From Yponomeuta sedellus (lineage: Eukaryota; Arthropoda; Insecta; Lepidoptera; Yponomeutidae): DNA of 64,000 nt. Under the pieces are notes generated by a model. It worked only from the letters and a program-made list of their open reading frames with translations, was not told the DNA's origin and searched no databases. This document shows, one piece after another, positions 42,489 to 54,200 of this stretch. The stretch lies in assembly GCA_934045075.1 (NCBI GenBank), contig OW203721.1, positions 1,610,478 through 1,674,477 of the forward strand, given 5' to 3'. The position numbers and the translations under genes were made by a program. Position 1 is the stretch's first letter; every line of letters begins with the position of its first letter.

Positions 42489-44386
42489 CTGCAGGAAGTT
42501 GATATGCTATAGAAAATATTTTCGCTAATCAAATCGAAAAACCAGGTATTTCACAGGTTTACTGATGACTGCGAATTGTTTGCACGTCACAATTTAATAA
42601 CAAAGCTTTTTAATGTGAACCGCTTTTGTTTGGTAATTTCCTAATAATTCCCTCCTTTTGTTTTGAATTGACGAATTTGTTAGCGAAACAGGAAACCGGG
42701 AAAGTGACGCAAGTAACGCGACCTAATGTCATGATTCATGTATTTCAGAGACAATGTTTCTAAACAGGACTATTTTGTATTTGTTAGGGTAATATTGCGT
42801 ACAAAATGGCTGCCAGAAAATCAATAAATGACAATATATGGCTGCGTTCAAGGCTTAAAAAAGCTAAGACGTTTTGTCATCTCAATGTTATTACGATTAG
42901 GGATGCAAAAAGCTAACGCATTTTTTAAAAAACCAGTCATTTAATAGTAAATCGATTTTAATGCACGTCTCTTCGATGTTTGTAGCTAAAATACTAAAAA
43001 AGCTAGCTATAATATGCACATTCAATTCAGGGCCATTATTATGTAAGTGAGCTGAGTAACGTGGATTTTTACTTTTTTTAAGCTACTCCGGCTGTCAAAT
43101 GCATACATTTGTTGACACTTAGGAGTCATCTAAATGCTCCACTCGATAAAGTGGCGTGCTACGTAATAGGAGGGCTGGTCTTGGATGTTTACATGTTCGT
43201 GATGTCATTGTTTCTGGTTCCCACGACACAGGGTATCCTAGTGTGGGGCTAGAAGCAATGTATGTGCCTGCATGTAAATGTTATCTTACGTTATGCTGAT
43301 TACAAAAAACGTAATTTTTTTAACTACTTTGTTATGTTTATGATAACTTAGTCATTTTAAGAACGTCGCTGACGTTTTACTTTAATGAGCCGTACAAATT
43401 CACAAGGCTCATAGATTACAGGCATGGCCATAGAAGAAACCAGAAACCGGAATGCGGCTGTCAAAATTAATCTGTGCTAAGGAAAATTTGACAGAAGACG
43501 TCTCCCTGTTCTTGTTTGTGCACGCCTATAAGCGCTATCTATGAAGCGATATCAATTTGTGTTGAAAATGGCTCATTACAAAAAATCACTGAATTTTGTA
43601 GGTAATGAAAATTAAAACCATAAATGTATTGTTTATGTACGTATACACGTAGAGTAGATAAACAATGTGATCAAAAGTTTTCAGAATTAACTGAATTAAT
43701 CTGATTTTCTAACATGTTTCATCAGATTTTCTTCGAGTAACCATAGTTAATAAAAAATAAAATAAAAATAGTCATTTATTTCAGGCAAAAGGACCCATAT
43801 ACAAATAATTATTACAAATAACTAAATTCTTAACAATAATAATAAAGGTAAGGCAAATTACCTAAAACCTACCTAATTTTAATGCCTACGTTACCCGAAG
43901 AGTCTGTTCATAGAGTACGTTTTACTGCTAAACGCACATATCTAACGAAATTTTTGTACCACACATATTTGTTTGCAATAACCCGATTATATTAAACAAA
44001 AAATACGATTTTATTAATTTTTATAAAAGCTGATTAATCGATTACAAAATATCGATTTTTACATCCCTAATTAAGATCATAATTCCAGTATTAAAGGAAT
44101 CCATGCATCAATGTTGACAAGAACGAAGCCTGGAATGGAACCAGTTTATTGGGATTACAACGTTTACAACACATTTTGTTTATTTTATAATTGACCATCT
44201 CTACGAAGCCTGTAGTTCCTACTAACTTTTTCCCCGAAAAGTTTGTTTTATTTTTTTGAACACTTTGAAATAGCCGCCCTATGTTAGGTTTTTTGGTTGT
44301 CAATGTACTCTGTGGTTGTCAAAATGACTATGTTCGGATTTCAAATGTGTACCATAAATAAATACCATTGCCGATTGCCGATAATA
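42489..44386. promoter_or_regulatory. Divergent intergenic region between the CUE-module gene and Deaf1
   Basis: About 2 kb containing a SINE family B tail (43172-43297) and AT-rich sequence. The immediate upstream side of Deaf1 (44300-44520) turns GC- and CpG-rich, as expected for a promoter and 5' UTR. No TATA box stands out. Confidence 0.4.
43172..43297 (+). repeat. tRNA-derived SINE, family B, 3' part
   Basis: 'ggtcttggatgtttacatgt', 'gggtatcctagtgtggggct', 'gtatgtgcctgcatgtaaat'. The tRNA-like head is absent. Confidence 0.75.
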
Positions 44387-44404
44387 ATGGCGGACGGGAC
44401 TTGA
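44387..44404 (+). promoter_or_regulatory. Short upstream open reading frame of Deaf1
   Basis: ATG GCG GAC GGG ACT TGA in a strong context (ataATGG), 118 bases before the Deaf1 start. If the transcript begins upstream of it, it could reduce initiation at the main start. Whether it is transcribed is unknown. Confidence 0.35.
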
Positions 44405-44522
44405 AGCGAAGGCTGCAGTTAATCCACGTATTTCTCTTGTGAAATTATCAGGAAAAAGGTTAATGTAATCATACAAAACGAAGTCGCTCAAAGGGGATCC
44501 CCGGGGCGGGCGAAAAAGTGCC

Positions 44523-45204
44523 ATGGCGGAGAATCGAAGTTCGGAAGACGTCGTGATACCGGAGATTTCCGAAGGCGACCCGCTATCGGCGAGCGAACAC
44601 GAAAACGACCGTAGCGATGGCGGCGTTTTGGCGAGCAACATCAAGACCGCGAGACTCTCGAGCGACTCGAATGGCGTCGTGACAGTGCCCGTGTCTCTGC
44701 CGGTAGGCACGCTCATCACGGGGACGACATTCAATGTTATCACTTCAGACCAGCTTCCGCATTTCAAGCCGATGTTGTGCGTAGACAACGGGTTCATATC
44801 GGGTTCGCCGGCCAGTGAGGACCTAAAGGCAACACACATCGTGATCCAGAACCCGCCCACGCCGACGCGCGGTGGCGAGGGCGCGGTGCCCGGGCGGGCT
44901 ATGAGCGTGCGCAGTTGGGAGGAGACTGCTAGTATGCCGGTGCTGCCCGTGCGCTGCAAAAACACGTCAGCGGAGCTCTACAAGCAGCGATTCGGTTCTG
45001 GCGGGCGCGGTCGTTGCATCAAGTTTGGCGTGGACTGGTACACTCCTAGCGAGTTCGAGGCGCTGTGCGGTCGGGCCTCCAGCAAAGACTGGAAACGCTC
45101 TATCCGCTTCGGCGGGCGTAGCATCCAGGCTCTCATTGACGAGGGAATCCTTACGCCGCATGCCACAAGCTGCACGTGCGGTGCCTGCTGTGACGACCAG
45201 TCAG
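44523..45204 (+). CDS. Deaf1: Deaf1 exon 1: start codon and SAND domain
   Basis: The start ATG sits in a good context (gtgccATGG), with no in-frame ATG upstream before a stop. Residues 1-142 are acidic and Ser/Thr/Val-rich ([20 protein letters not shown]...). From residue 143 comes the SAND domain: [59 protein letters not shown] and a Cys-rich end ([10 protein letters not shown]). KDWK is the DNA-contacting motif of the family. The donor is tcag|gtcagt at 45204, leaving phase 1. The exon is strongly GC-rich, and the long antisense frame (44300-44965) is its shadow. Confidence 0.95.
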
Positions 45205-48200
45205 GTCAGTTGGACTTTTTGTTGTGTTAGTGCTCCTGGAAAGAGATAAGATGTTTGGACTGACCTTGTTTCTTGTACACTAATAGTATGTTAATCTACT
45301 CTTAACTGCTTTCAGAGCTGTTTTGTATGAATCAATTGACAGCTGTTAACAGTAGACAGATTATTAGACCAAATATTACCTACATTTACGTACTTAATAC
45401 AGTATTTATTGTACGTAATACAGAGAATATTGTAAAGAGGTTCGAAATTTCACTGATGCCGTGAGTCGCCCATTGGCTCAATTGGTAGAGCGCTGGTACG
45501 GATAGCCAGAGGTTGCGGGTTCGAATCCCGGCATGGGTGAAATTTTTAGCCTCTAAATAGGTTTTTAAATTACCTACATTTCCTAAAACATTCCTAAATG
45601 TACTTTTAGTAGTGCTTCTAAACTATCTCTCTTGCTCTTCTAAACTCTCTTCAAAATTCTATTGAAATGGCTGCTTATGCAATGTTTGGCACCTAACTCA
45701 TGAGTGGAATAAATCTATACCCCAACAGCTGACTGTCCAGAAATCATTTGAAAGTTAAAATTGTAAATTTACTCTATCAACCTGAAACTAAATTTTTCTA
45801 ATCCAGCAATGGGCCCAGTCCGCCTATTCACACCATACAAGCGGAAAAGACGGACGCACCAAGAGATGGAGGATAAAAAACCAAAATTAAAACAAGATGG
45901 CAGTATTGAGGAGAGTGAATTGGACAATATCCACCAGAGCAGCAACCACAGTCACTCTAAGGAGGCCTGGCAGTCACTTGCGGAAGGCCTGGAGTCTAAC
46001 ACGGACTATAATATACTTGAGAGCACTGAGGGTAGTGGTGATGTCTCATCAGGTTAGTTGTTTTGTACAAAGATAATTGATTACTCATCTAGATAAAAAA
46101 GCTTGTATATATTGGCTGCTTTTTTTTACTTACTAGTTTTAATACAGTACAATGTCATGTAATAATCACATAACCCTGGCCACTCTTACCATTTTCTTCA
46201 TAAAATATAAAGTATGATGTGCATGTTCATCCTATACCTCTTCTTTGTTCCTTTAAGTTCAAACAGCATTGCGAAGTTTAGCAGATAGCAGACAGAACAT
46301 AAATTGAACCTTTTATGGTGAATTAAAAATGTAGTGTTATTTTAATCTACATGTAAGCTATGAAATAAAATGAAAAGGTTTTATTCAAAGTAGTGCAGAA
46401 ACTGAAGCTTAATGAATTACAATTCTATTTTATGTGAGTTGAAATTGCACTATAAATAAACCATTGTTTAACCAGTTGTCATTGAACGAAAATAACTACA
46501 ATGTATAAAATATTTTATTTTACTTAGCTATGCGAGTTGTCATCATCATTGTGTGAAAATATAAAATTTTCTTCTTCTTCAGGCTATATTAGTCCACTGC
46601 TGGACATAGCCCTCCCCTAATGAGCGCCATAGCACCCAATTAATCTAGTCCGGAATCCAGGATTCTGAGAGCTCGTGTTATGAGCAGGGGTCTGAGAGCT
46701 CGTGTTATGAGCAGATTTTTCTAGTTGTGAATTTATTATTTAATTATTTATTTCACTGCAGCTTTTAGCGAATGAGTTGTGTTGTTAACCTCAATACTTT
46801 CTACTGCTAATCTTCTATAATATAAAAATGACTCACTGAATGTGTTGGTAAGAGCAAATCTCGAGAGCAGCTGAACCGATTTCGCTAATTCTTATTTTAC
46901 AATATTCCTTGAAGTACAAGGATGGTTCTTATGGAGAGAAAAATAAAAAAAAAACATTTAAGAATCGACTGTTAGGCGGTTCGAAGTTCGCTGGGTCAGC
47001 TAGTTTCTAATAAATTATATGAAATTCAGTATACTTATGTACACCAGTAATAACATGTGTGGACCATGTTTTTTCTCATAATGTTTTCTTTCATAATGGG
47101 TGTGAAATAAAAAACGTATTTCAGGTATTACAGTATCTGAGTAGGCAGTTCAAGTACCTAGGGGCAATGCTTGCCTACTACCACACTGTACATGAAAAGG
47201 TCCGGGATTTGGTTTTGAACAAGAGCGGTGGTAGCGGACCGGTGCAGAATGCTGGCTTTTCAATCTGTTGAATGGAGGTCGTAGGTTCGAACCCTGGCAT
47301 GTATCAATGACTTTTTGTGAAAGTATAGTAGCAATACCACTCACTGACAATGAAGGAAAACATCGTAAGGAAACCCTAGTGTCTGAAGTGTTAATGTACC
47401 CCAGCGCTTCCTTCGTACAATGGCCAAACTAAGAGGCAATTTGCGGAAGGCTCAGGTCTAATTAATTAAATTGGTGTTGGACGTTAGGCACTACTAATGC
47501 GAATGAATTGATCAGGCGAATACTAAAATGCAAAACTAAAAGTTTGTATATAAACAAAACACCTAAAATTTTATTGTGATTGTTTTTGTATACTGATGTC
47601 GCAAAATGATTATATTTTTACATATGAATGTATTATTAATAACTTATGCACACCTACCTATTCTATTCTTCAGTCTGTCCATTGCAAGGTTTTTTAAGAA
47701 TCACTTAGCAATAAGATCGCTGGTTGTATACTATTAAGAGCTAGATATCTGTAAATATAAAATATGTTATTGGTGTGCAATACAGAGTTAAATATCTAAT
47801 ATAAGTGTAATAAGTGACTTGCGTTTGTAATCACTTATTAGATTGCTTATCCCATAAATTCCCTTTGAAGTCACAGTACAAGAGCAATGTTATGACTGAG
47901 TATGGCGTAATTATGATAAATGTGTATATTTTAAAGTGAAATAGTATGTAACATTGTCTATCACTCACGAATTGCGAAGCTATTGGTTCCAATTTATTAT
48001 TTTATTAATAATTTATTAATTTATTAGCAGTGGTAGCGCATCTGCCTACCATGCAAGAGGTCTCGGGTTCGATCCCCGGCTGGGAACAAAAAAACCCCAG
48101 GTCTTGGATTGTTTACATGTTTGTGATGTTGTTTCTGGTTCGCACGACTTGTGGTATCCTAGTGTGGGACCAGAAGCAATGTATGTGCCTGTATGTAAAT

Positions 48201-51200
48201 TTATGTTATGTAAAATATGTGCATGTGAGAAGGAGGTATTGAAAGGCCTGTTGAGAAGTTAGTAGGGGGGTTTTTATCTACAGAATGTGGAAAAAGAATG
48301 TATGTATAAGATACTAGCTTGGCCCGCAAATAATTATAATTGTTATTATTATACTAGCACACGAAACATTTAATAGGACACAATAATGTTCTGCCATATT
48401 AATTAGCCTACTTCTCAGACCTACCTGATACACAACAAATTCCTAGAAATCTGTGAAGCCGTTTCGGGGGAGTCCGATAACTAACACTAACACGAGATTT
48501 TTATACATATACCTACCATCGATTTTTTATTTTCTTTTAGTTTTTCTCTGCGTCAGAACCATCCTCGTACTTCAAAGAATATTCTAAAAAAGAATTAGCG
48601 AAATCGGTTCAGCTGCTCTCGAGATTTGCGCTTACCAACACATTCAGCGATTCATTTTTTTATATTATAGAGATATAATACGATTGTTCATGTATAGGTT
48701 CGCAATAAAAATCTATGTATTGCACCTTGCGGGCGGGAAACGTGAGCCGCCGTCTTTAATTGAAGGTGCCAAAATTGTATTTACCCCACTCCAAGATACC
48801 AAAAATTGGCGCTAAAGGCTGGTCTTACTTTTGGTAAAAAGTCTAAGAACAATGGCACGGCGACTTCAAAAATTTCAAACAAATACCACGCGCGCGTATG
48901 CATCTCCATTCATACAAATGGAAGCAAAATATAGCTATGCATTGCTGCAGCGCGTTTCTAAAAAATCTCCTTCTGATCTAATCTTCTAAAAAATGTAACA
49001 AAACGCCATTTAAAAGCGCATATTTTATAACAATAATATTTTGCGAACGAGACAGCATGCTCCACGTTAGAACTGATCTAGATAGAAGCCTAATATTTTC
49101 CGCTAGTAATAATTTCTAAGCATTAAGCCTAATATTTTCAGCAATTTATAATCTAAATGCATTTTTAGATTTAGGGATTGTGCTAAGGCTTAGCTCGCAT
49201 TGCGAATAATATCGCCGCGATTTTTTTCTCACCGGTTTTAAATCGCGTACCTACTGGTTTGACAAGCGCAATGTTTTTCAGCGGAAAATGTATGGTATGG
49301 TAAGGTTCATACATATGGTATGGTATGGTAAGGTTCATACATTTTTCGCCAACGGATCCCCAAATCTAAAATTGATTTTGTATACCGACAGTATTTTTAT
49401 ACGAGTAAATTACTCATATGCTATAATTAAAACCCTAAAAACTATATCGTATAAACAAAAAAAAAATCATAGCTACATCTTTGCAATGTTTATTAGCGTA
49501 AAACTTACTGCTTGTTGTGGGTGAGCCAACAGTTGTTATCCCAGCGTCGCATTCAACATTTCTGTTTATATAATAGCTTCCATATTGTTGTCCGATGCTC
49601 AGTGATTTGCTGAAGCTCAAGTGCCTTACACAAGTGCCCATTCGAGCGAGGATAAGTTGCTGTACCTTGACATGGTATTTGTTGAATGACTTGACTTAAA
49701 GCTCGATATATTGCTGCGGGCTTAATTCACATTCATCGAAGTCGAAACATTTCAATAAAATTAATAAAAAAAACTAATTCCATTAGTTGATTTAAAAACC
49801 TATTTAAAGTAAAGTAAAGTAAAGATTAATTCAATTACCAATATAAGGATACATTTTTGAATTTATAATTTAGAGGCTAATAATTTCACCCATGCCGGGA
49901 TTCGAACCCGCAACCTCTGGCTATCCAATGGCGATCATGGCGAGCCAATGGGCGACTCACGGCATCAGTGAAATTTCGAACCTCTTTACACTATTCTCTG
50001 TATTACGTACAGGCAGCGACATATGACTTAAGCAAATTGCATTACTTACAGCCCCGACTACCTACTTTACTCGCTGCCTGTACGTAATACAGAGAATAGT
50101 TCGAAATTTCACTAATGCCGTGAGTCGCCGATTGGCTCAATTGGTAGAGCGCTGGCACGGATAGCCAGAGGTTGCGGGTTCGAATCCCGGCATAGGTGAA
50201 ATTTTTAGCCTCTAAATAGGTTTTTAAATTTGTTGCTTAGCACGGGTTAGTGCATTAAAAATAAAAATAGAATAATACATTAGTTGAACTAAGTCCAAAC
50301 ACTTAAAAAAAAGTACTAAGAATCACGACTATATAAGTTAGAAATGTTAGAAAAAACAATGGTACATTTGATTGACGCGATGTAAAAAATGGAATGATTC
50401 CATCTAAACATGTTTCCACAATATTGAGTCGCGCATCTCAGAATTTTTCACGTTTAATTAAATAAATACGGTACGTATAACAGATGGTATGTAATCCTAT
50501 TGAAAAACACTAAGCAAAACAGCAGTTGAAGCACAAGGAGACTAACGACACGAACTAGGATATGGTGCCCGAATAATTCGGCGAAATGCATAAAATTTCG
50601 CTTGGAGGTATTTCTGGTGACATCTATGTCTGCCGGTCATTATACCTCCTCCAAGGTACTATGGTAACCAGACAGGTACAAAACCACCGAGACCGAGGCA
50701 CTTAAATCAAAGTACAGCCCCCGCAGGTAGCACGGGCATCACGTTTGATTACCATGTAGATTCGATTAGGTTCGATTCCCACTGGGGGCCGCCGTTCGTT
50801 TGTACAACTTGCCTCAGACTGATTGTATTTCCATGCTCGTAATGTCTTTACGCCTGGTAACCATAAAACAGGTTATCCCAGTTTGGTACTAGGTCATGTG
50901 ATTGGGTTGTGTGGGAGTTATTATGCTTCACAACCTCGGCTTCGGTGATAAAACAAGTATACAACCTTGCAGGCTTACCTGACATGAGCGGGGTGATGAA
51001 GCGGCTCGAGGACATCAGTCAGACTCTGCTTCGGGTGGCTGGGGACCTCAAGCAGTGCGTGGAAGACGTCCGGGCGGTCAACACAAGGCAACTCGAACGA
51101 TTTGAGCAGGTATTGAGTTACACACGATGGAACAGAATCAGCATCAGTCAGCGGCATTCGTCCACTGCTGGTCCTACCCAAGGCACACCACTTCGACTTC

Positions 51201-54200
51201 CCTCGTTGTTTTATTATCTGATTTGTACACTAACAGCAAGCACGCAAACATGGCAAAGCTTATAAAATAGTAACGTGACTTTGGCCTAGAGATTACGCCG
51301 CATTTGTAGACTGTAGTTGTATGAAATTTAAAACTTATTAGACAATACTTATCAATGAATTTAGAAATATAGTATTGTAATTGGGTGCTATTTTAGATTT
51401 GTTATAATTATATTGGATAAGGATTTTTAGATTTTAGGAATTAGTTTAGTCTTATACTAAATAAATTGCAAGTATGCGCAAAAATACATCCGCTAGAGGC
51501 TGAAGTTTGTGTGTCTAAATTAAGATCTAGAGAGAATACAAGAATATGAGCCGAAAGGAAATGTCTCGTGCCAAATCCGATTAAACCAAATATGTATTCT
51601 TAAATACCAAAAAATAAATCGAAATGCTTGTTCAATATGAGATCAGTACAATATAGGTCTGATTCCTATATTGTACTGATCTCATATTGAACAAATATTA
51701 ATATCACATTTTCCCAAAAAGTCCGATTTTGTAAATGAATTTTTTGAGAACGCCGGAAATAAAACTGTCAAAATAATGTACAGTCAGTAACACTTTATTT
51801 TTAAATCTTATAAATAAGGAAAATTCTTTTCCCTTCAAAAAACAACAATACCTATTATTCCAATCGAGCGTTGGTGTCGCGGTGGATCGTGCTCTGCCTC
51901 TAATGTCATGGGTTCGAGTCCCGCTGCTGTGTACCAATGGACTTTTTCTGAAGTCTTAACGCACTACACCGATCGCAAAACCATATACTTAAACGGTGAA
52001 AGAAATTATCTTGAAAAAGAAGTATGTAGGTGTTTCTTTTAAACATGGTTTTTGATTTAATATCACGAATGTACCTTTTCTGTCAGACAATACGAGGGCT
52101 GCTACTTATGTATGCGGAATAGAAAAATAAACAAATATATATGGCTAAATATGCTTTTATTGTTTTTCAAAGTATTCTCCACTATGATCGATGCACTTTT
52201 GCATTCGATGAAACCAATTTGTAAAACACTTTTTCCACTCTACGGCATCTTCACGGGTTGAAAATCGTTGACCACGTAATTTATTCTTTACATTTGGGAA
52301 TAAATAGAAATCATTGGGAGCGAAATCAGGGCTGTACGGTGGATGACCCATCAATTCTATTTTTTGACCATCCAAAAATGTAGTTGTTTCCTGAGATGTA
52401 TGACAGCTGGCATTGTCATGGTGAAGTATGATTATAGCCATATGGCCATTAATACCAAAAAAGCAGGCCACCATTTGCTTTACAGTGCTTTTTGCACGAA
52501 CTACTTTCGTAGGGTTCGGCTCATTTTGAAACACCCAAACTGTTGATTGTTGTTTAGTTTCGGGATCGTACGCGTAGAGCCAGGATTCGTCACCTGTGTA
52601 GATATTATAAACAGATTTTCAGTCGCCTCCGTTGAATTTGTTTAAGGTTTTCTTGCACCATTCGACGCGAGCATCTTTTTGATCCTAAGTTAAGTTGTGC
52701 GGGATCCAACGAGAACAAATTTTTTTTACAGACAAATGTTCATGTCCTATAAATGCTCGTCATACATATGCCCAGAATAGCCTCTATCTCGCGATACGTA
52801 ACATGGCGGTCTTGCATTATTAGTTTTCGCACAGCTTCAATATTTTGTGGCACAACCACCTATTTCGGGCGACCTTCTTTAACTTCGTCCGTGAGCTTAC
52901 TGCGCCCGCGATTTAACTCTCTAAACCAGTGATACACAGCCGTTTTTGATGGAGCTTCACCACCAAAAGTCGAAGTTAATTGATCTACGCACTGTTGTTG
53001 CGTTAAACCACGTCGAAAATCGTAATAAATCATAGCACGAATATTTTCACGAGTTCCATTTTTTCAGCGATATGACATTTTAAACCCAACAAAAACAAAA
53101 CACTAACGTATATAAGAGAAAAATATTAGCGGCTAGTATTTAAAAAAAGAACGAATTTGACCATGGCGGTCAGACATTGCGTTTAAAATTATTGGAATCC
53201 CAGATTTCGCATACATAAGTAGCAGCCTATGTAAGAGTTTTCGGCGTTCTAAAACATAGACATTTGGAAAATCAGTAATTTTGTAGAAAAATATCAATAT
53301 GTTCAATACGAGATCAGTACAATATAGGAATCAGTCCAACCGGACTGGAGGCATCAAAATCAGCGAGTTTCGGAGGTCCGAAATCTGCGGGTACGGTCAG
53401 ATACACTTTAAAGATAAAGTTTATTTGTGAAAAATGCGTGGTAATAATTGGTACAACGCCACTTGGACGCCATATTTGAGAGATACTTAGAAATAGTTGC
53501 TATCAGCTGAACATGCTTTATAGTGATCGTGTACAGTCGCGTGCACTAAAGGCCTGCGCAGACGAGGTACTATCCTCCGGGTATTTTTTTTGTTACATTT
53601 TACAAATTGTATTATAACGCACACGAAGGACTAAATGTACCCCGTACAAAAAGTCCCTCAAGTTACCGAGGACATAAAGAGACCGGACTGGACAAAAGTT
53701 CGGTGTGTTCTTTTAAAACGCCTTTTCATTTTCAACTTCATGTGCATTACAACACAACGTAATCTCAGAATATTTCCTTTCATAGCGTACGCTTCACTCA
53801 ATTTCCGCGGAACAAATGACCGCACACCGTAGGCTTTGAGTCCGCGACAAGTACCCAGAGGACATTTTTTACACGATTGGACACAACCCGTCTGCGCAGG
53901 CCTTAACACGTAGACATCCTAGAACCTTGTCACATTAACCTCTTCTAGTCTGATGTGTCAAAAATTTACTATTTTGACTTTGACAAGATACTGTAACAGG
54001 GTTGGTGAGGAACTTGTTATGAGGATGAGGATTTTTTAAAATCTATTTGTGGATTAGGATGAGGATGAGGAATCTGGCAGACTAAGACGAAGAGGATGAG
54101 GATGCTGGAGACTTCTCTCTTTCTCTCTCCCTCACGCATTTCTTTTCAACAAAACTTTTAATTCTCCTTCCTAAAAAAATCCTCTTAAAATATATTTAAA

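Noticed and set aside
44300..44965. 221-codon minus-strand open frame
   Set aside because: It is antisense to Deaf1 exon 1, whose SAND domain is unmistakable. The frame follows from the GC-rich codon bias.
45460..45540. Possible functional tRNA gene at the foldback arm
   Set aside because: tRNA-like promoter boxes only. The same unit recurs more than ten times in the window within a larger repeat.
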